From assembly GCA_934487205.1 (NCBI GenBank), contig CAKSRS010000039.1, forward strand, positions 1 through 25,400: a stretch of DNA of 25,400 nucleotides, given 5' to 3'. Both the position numbers and the translations under genes were made by a program. Below are positions 22,829 through 25,400 of this stretch, piece after piece. The notes under the pieces were generated by a model. That model saw only the letters and a program-made list of their open reading frames with translations. It did no database searches and had not been told where the DNA came from. The stretch comes from an uncultured Clostridia bacterium. Its GTDB lineage: Bacteria; Bacillota; Clostridia; UBA1381. Within the stretch, counting starts at the first letter, position 1. Each line of letters starts with the position of its first letter.

Positions 22829-22881
22829 TGTGGAAAGGATGTGGCGGATTTTATATTCGCATGATTGTAAAAAAATTATGA

Positions 22882-22913
22882 CGCACCGGAACTTTTTCCG
22901 GTGCGATTTTCGT
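22882..22913 (+). terminator. Terminator after the NagB-ROK gene
   Basis: CGCACCGGAA (22882-22891) and TTCCGGTGCG (22896-22905) form a perfect ten-base-pair stem around CTTT, followed by ATTTTCGTT. It closes the sugar operon and separates it from the tRNA gene's promoter. Confidence 0.9.
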
Positions 22914-22947
22914 TAGGCTTTGAGAATAAATATTCTGATAAAAACTA

Positions 22948-22976
22948 TTGACATAATCGGTATTTTGTGGTACAAT
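22948..22976 (+). promoter_or_regulatory. Promoter of the tRNA-Leu gene
   Basis: TTGACA (22948-22953), a 17-base spacer and TACAAT (22971-22976) form a near-consensus sigma-A promoter. Transcription should start about 22983, some 14 bases before the tRNA. Confidence 0.85.
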
Positions 22977-22996
22977 AACTAATGTTGCAATGCAAT

Positions 22997-23085
22997 GCCC
23001 AAGTGGCGGAATAGGCAGACGCCCGGGACTTAAAATCCCGTGGGAAGAAATTCCCGTGCCGGTTCGACCCCGGCCTTGGGCACCA
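22997..23085 (+). tRNA. tRNA-Leu, anticodon UAA
   Basis: The acceptor stem GCCCAAG (22997-23003) pairs with CTTGGGC (23075-23081), followed by the discriminator A and an encoded CCA. The anticodon arm CGGGA-CTTAAAA-TCCCG gives anticodon TAA, reading UUA. The long variable arm TGGGAAGAAATTCCCG marks it as a class II tRNA, and GCCGG-TTCGACC-CCGGC is the T arm. The gene stands alone between its own promoter and terminator. Confidence 0.97.
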
Positions 23086-23089
23086 CGTC

Positions 23090-23121
23090 AGAGCAAGCTT
23101 TATATCGCTTGCTCTTTTTTT
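23090..23121 (+). terminator. Terminator of the tRNA-Leu gene
   Basis: AGAGCAAGC (23090-23098) pairs with GCTTGCTCT (23107-23115) around TTTATATC and runs into seven or more T bases. It lies four bases after the tRNA CCA end. Confidence 0.9.
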
Positions 23122-23245
23122 GTATGCAAAAAACAGAGTTCGCTCATGCTGCATTTTCCTTAAACGCAAAAAGGCACGCTTGGCTCGCCTGTTCGCTTGC
23201 AAGCGCGCTCACGTACGGCTCACAGTCGCTACCACCCTTTTGAGA
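23122..23245. other. Non-coding stretch with a 12-base palindrome
   Basis: I see no gene here. The stretch is richer in GC than its surroundings from about 23173 on and contains the perfect palindrome CGCTTGCAAGCG (23194-23205) and CACGTACG just after. Short frames on both strands lack ribosome binding sites. It lies between the tRNA-terminator unit and its decayed copy. Confidence 0.4.
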
Positions 23246-23331
23246 AATGCCCGGGCGCGGAATATCTCTATGGTTCAGCACTGCCACGTTAGAGCAGGCT
23301 TTATATAGCTTGTTTGGATTTTTTTGTGTAA
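23246..23331 (+). repeat. Decayed partial copy of the tRNA-Leu and its terminator
   Basis: AATGCCCGGGCGCGGAATA (23246-23264) resembles the tRNA 5' end with its flank, AATGCCCAAGTGGCGGAATA (from 22994). GGTTCAGCAC then recalls the T-arm and 3' end. CCACGTTAGAGCAGGCTTTATAT (23284-23306) matches CCACGTCAGAGCAAGCTTTATAT after the real tRNA at three or fewer differences. A T-run follows. The middle of the tRNA is missing, and the second terminator stem is disrupted, so the copy should be non-functional. Confidence 0.6.
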
Positions 23332-23387
23332 AATCATTCATGCGCTGTTTACTGAACGAAAAAACATTATTTTATGTTTGTTAACTA

Positions 23388-23416
23388 TTGAAAAATCTGA
23401 AAAAATATGTTAAAAT
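23388..23416 (+). promoter_or_regulatory. Promoter of guaA
   Basis: TTGAAA (23388-23393), 17 bases and TAAAAT (23411-23416) form a sigma-A promoter. The leader before the guaA start is only about 30 bases, too short for a purine riboswitch. Confidence 0.75.
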
Positions 23417-23453
23417 ATAATTAATTATGACATTTTGAAAGGAAAACTGTAAA

Positions 23454-24986
23454 ATGAATAATGAATTGGTGTTGGTGTTGGATTTCGGCGGACAGTATAA
23501 TCAGCTGATTGCGCGTCGTGTACGTGAATGTAACGTATACTGCGAGGTAATGCCGTACAGTAAAGGTGTAGATGCCGTCAGAGAAAAAAATCCCGTGGGC
23601 ATAATTTTTACCGGCGGGCCGAACAGTGTGTATGAGGATAACTCACCGCTGATAGATAAGGAAATATTTGAACTGGGCGTACCGGTTTTGGGTATATGTT
23701 ACGGTTCGCAGCTTATGGCGCATGTTTTGGGCGGAAAGGTTGAAAAAGCCGATAAGCGCGAATACGGAAAATGTGAACTTCATGTTAAAGATAGTTTGAT
23801 TTTTGACGGAATTGATAAAACTACGCAGTGTTGGATGAGCCATACCGATTATATTTCCGCTTTGCCGGAAGGGTTTGAAGTGACCGCAACAACCGATTCC
23901 TGCCCGATTGCCGCATGCGAAAATAAGGAAAAACGCCTATACAGCGTGCAATTTCACCCGGAAGTAAATCATACACCGCAAGGTAAAAAGATGCTTCGCA
24001 ACTTTTTGTATAATGTATGCCAATGTAAAGGTGACTGGCTTATGAGCGATTTCGCGAAACGTTCTATTGAGGCGCTGCGCGAAAAAATCGGCGATAAAAA
24101 GGTGCTTTGCGCATTGTCGGGTGGAGTGGACAGCTCGGTTGCGGCAGTGATGATTCATAAGGCGGTCGGCAAACAGCTGACATGTGTTTTTGTGGATAAC
24201 GGATTGCTCAGAAAGAACGAAGGCGATGAGGTTGAAAGCCTGTTCAGAAATGAGTTTGATATTAACCTTGTAAGAGCAAATGCGCAGGAAAGATTTTTAG
24301 GCAAACTTGCGGGCGTTAAGGAGCCGGAGAAAAAGCGTAAAATTATAGGTGAAGAATTTATACGTGTATTCGAGGCAGAGGCAAAAAAAATCGGAACCGT
24401 TGATTTTTTGGTACAAGGCACAATTTATCCGGACGTTATTGAATCGGGTGCGGGTGATGCGTCCACAATAAAGAGCCATCATAATGTTGGCGGTTTGCCG
24501 GAGTATGTGGATTTTAAAGAGATAATTGAGCCGTTGCGGGATTTGTTTAAAGATGAAGTAAGACAACTGGGTATCGAACTCGGCTTGCCGGAAAAGTTTG
24601 TGTGGAGACAGCCGTTCCCGGGCCCGGGACTTGCTGTTCGCGTAATAGGAGAAATTACGGAGGATAAGCTCGCGATACTTCGCGACGCGGACGCGATATT
24701 CCGTGAAGAAATTGCAGATGCGGGACTTGCAAGGGATATAAATCAATATTTTGCGGTTATTACGGATATGAAAAGTGTCGGCGTAATGGGCGACGGCAGA
24801 ACATACGACTATACACTCGCATTGCGCGCGGTTACCACAACCGACTTCATGACCGCCGATTGGGCATGGATTCCCTATGATGTTCTTGAAAAAGTGTCTA
24901 ACAGAATTGTTAACGAGGTTGAAAATGTTAATCGTATCGTTTACGATATTACATCTAAGCCACCCGCTACAATTGAGTGGGAATAG
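23454..24986 (+). CDS. guaA: GMP synthase, glutamine-hydrolysing
   Basis: The enzyme converts XMP, glutamine and ATP to GMP in the last step of guanine nucleotide synthesis. The 510-residue protein has a class I amidotransferase domain with nucleophile C82 in GICYGSQLM and partners H168 and E170 in QFHPEV. It then has an ATP-pyrophosphatase domain with P-loop SGGVDSS (222-228), and the C-terminal dimer domain ends PPATIEWE. GAAAGGA lies before ATG 23454. It is monocistronic, with its own promoter and a hairpin after the stop. Confidence 0.97.
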   Translation: MNNELVLVLDFGGQYNQLIARRVRECNVYCEVMPYSKGVDAVREKNPVGIIFTGGPNSVYEDNSPLIDKEIFELGVPVLGICYGSQLMAHVLGGKVEKADKREYGKCELHVKDSLIFDGIDKTTQCWMSHTDYISALPEGFEVTATTDSCPIAACENKEKRLYSVQFHPEVNHTPQGKKMLRNFLYNVCQCKGDWLMSDFAKRSIEALREKIGDKKVLCALSGGVDSSVAAVMIHKAVGKQLTCVFVDNGLLRKNEGDEVESLFRNEFDINLVRANAQERFLGKLAGVKEPEKKRKIIGEEFIRVFEAEAKKIGTVDFLVQGTIYPDVIESGAGDASTIKSHHNVGGLPEYVDFKEIIEPLRDLFKDEVRQLGIELGLPEKFVWRQPFPGPGLAVRVIGEITEDKLAILRDADAIFREEIADAGLARDINQYFAVITDMKSVGVMGDGRTYDYTLALRAVTTTDFMTADWAWIPYDVLEKVSNRIVNEVENVNRIVYDITSKPPATIEWE

Positions 24987-24997
24987 TTCCACGCAGC

Positions 24998-25027
24998 CTG
25001 AAAACGGCTTGGTTAAGCCATTTTCAG
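24998..25027 (+). terminator. Probable terminator of guaA
   Basis: CTGAAAACGGCTT (24998-25010) pairs with AAGCCATTTTCAG (25015-25027) around GGTT, with one mismatch. The tail AGTTTGTAG is only modestly T-rich, so it may be a weak or bidirectional terminator. Confidence 0.6.
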
Positions 25028-25042
25028 AGTTTGTAGTCAAGG

Positions 25043-25064
25043 TTTGACAGCACTTTGACAACAC
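25043..25064. repeat. Tandem 11-base direct repeat
   Basis: TTTGACAGCAC (25043-25053) is followed directly by TTTGACAACAC (25054-25064), one difference. The units contain TTGACA, like a -35 box. No good -10 box lies 17 bases on. It lies between guaA and the insertion sequence end. Confidence 0.5.
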
Positions 25065-25184
25065 TTGATACTGCGAGAATAATATAAAACACATAAACTG
25101 CTCTGCTTATTCGGGTCAATCCCTCATTTTGTGTAAACCTCAAATTAGGCTCCAAAATGAGGATATAATCTAATTAGTTTTTGT

Positions 25185-25215
25185 GGGCTGAGAGCCGGAT
25201 TTCGGCTTTCAGCCC
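25185..25215 (-). other. Hairpin inside the insertion sequence end
   Basis: GGGCTGAGAGCCG (25185-25197) pairs with CGGCTTTCAGCCC (25203-25215) with one G-T wobble around GATTT. Read on the minus strand, a tract of several A bases, then CTAATT, follows the stem. It may act as a terminator or a barrier to read-through between host gene and transposase. Confidence 0.5.
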
Positions 25216-25228
25216 TTAGCTGTAATTT

Positions 25229-25309
25229 AGCATAAAATTGCCGGCATGTCAAGGGTGCTCTCTTGCGAGAGCGTTTATTTCACCCTTGATTTGACGGCTA
25301 TTTTATGCT
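25229..25309. repeat. Long imperfect inverted repeat after the transposase gene
   Basis: Arm 25229-25257 and arm 25281-25309 are 29 bases each and complementary except at four positions. They begin AGCATAAAAT and end TTTTATGCT. Between them GCTCTC-TTGC-GAGAGC (25257-25272) forms a smaller stem. Together they make a cruciform or a long mRNA hairpin right at the transposase stop codon. Confidence 0.75.
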
Positions 25310-25400
25310 ACTGCGGTAATCTGTCGGCAAAGAATATTTCAAGCTGTGAGTGGATTTGTCCCCAGTCTTTGCGCTTGCCTGTCCACTTTTTCGTAATGTC
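25308..25400 (-). CDS. IS256-family transposase, C-terminal end
   Basis: Only the last 30 residues are in the window: DITKKWTGKRKDWGQIHSQL then EIFFADRLPQ, ending at TAG (25310-25308). This resembles the C-terminus of mutator-type (IS256) DDE transposases, which commonly end with a KW...W..I..QL.I.F..R pattern. The catalytic residues lie outside the window. Other DDE families cannot be excluded from so short a piece. Confidence 0.65.
   Translation of the reverse strand, partial: DITKKWTGKRKDWGQIHSQLEIFFADRLPQ

Larger units (their letters stand above)
25112..25400 (-). mobile_element. End of an IS256-type insertion sequence
   Basis: The transposase tail (25308-25400) is followed on the minus strand by about 195 non-coding bases. 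These end near GGGTCAATCCCTCATTTTGT followed by GTAAACC (from 25113). IS256-family ends often carry a TTTACACA-like core, seen here as the complement TTTGTGTAAA. CCTCATTTT (25122-25130) is also repeated inverted at 25154-25162. The other end is outside the window, so the boundary and target duplication cannot be checked. Confidence 0.55.

Noticed and set aside
22945..23202. Open frame on the minus strand across the tRNA-Leu gene, with PRPGSNRHG and FKSRASAYSAT segments
   Set aside because: It is the reverse complement of the tRNA and its flanks, a well-known false protein pattern, with no ribosome binding site.
23417..23453. Purine riboswitch before guaA
   Set aside because: The leader is only about 30 bases from the predicted transcription start and has no suitable stems.
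24297..25094. Long open frame (265 codons) antisense to guaA
   Set aside because: It mirrors a conserved essential gene, shows no domain and lacks a ribosome binding site.
1..25400. CRISPR array, prophage or toxin-antitoxin module
   Set aside because: No regularly spaced repeats, phage genes or small paired toxin-like frames were seen; the only mobile element is the insertion sequence at the right edge.

Overview
The window looks like a chromosomal segment of a Firmicutes bacterium of class Clostridia, probably a gut-type lineage. This rests on five things: the S10-spc-alpha ribosomal gene order with rpsD between rpsK and rpoA; a zinc-type S14; a KOW-domain protein between map and infA; strong AGGAGG ribosome binding sites; and consensus sigma-A promoters with 17-base spacers. 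The species cannot be named from sequence alone.

Positions 1-15726 hold one long co-directional block: the 3' end of rpsJ, then rplC, rplD, rplW, rplB, rpsS, rplV, rpsC, rplP, rpmC, rpsQ, rplN, rplX, rplE, rpsN, rpsH, rplF, rplR, rpsE, rpmD, rplO, secY, adk, map, a KOW protein, infA, rpmJ, rpsM, rpsK, rpsD, rpoA and rplQ. No gene is missing from this set. Several spacers (269-366, 3106-3226, 6720-6791, 12735-12942) are longer than the rest and contain inverted repeats. The block ends with a hairpin and a Rho-independent terminator after rplQ.

Positions 15888-17948 hold an HU-family gene, a small formate/nitrite-transporter-like gene broken by a one-base frameshift inside its conserved FEH motif, a hypoxanthine/uracil-DNA glycosylase-like gene, and a convergent pnuC-type transporter gene. 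The pnuC gene has a perfect consensus promoter and a leader of about 100 nt with two hairpins and a U-tract.

Positions 18101-22828 look like a sugar-responsive locus. Two AraC-type regulators lie on the minus strand. Divergent from them are a cysteine-rich Gfo/Idh/MocA oxidoreductase and a single polypeptide that fuses glucosamine-6-phosphate deaminase (NagB) to a ROK sugar kinase. The fusion could convert an amino sugar to fructose-6-phosphate in two consecutive steps. The role of the oxidoreductase is unknown.

Positions 22882-25400 hold a terminator, a tRNA-Leu(UAA) gene with its own promoter and terminator, a decayed partial copy of that tRNA-terminator unit, guaA with its promoter, and the end of an IS256-type insertion sequence running off the window on the minus strand.

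The best candidates for something undescribed are the NagB-ROK fusion locus, the structured pnuC leader and the tRNA-derived repeat. I see no CRISPR array, phage or defence system.
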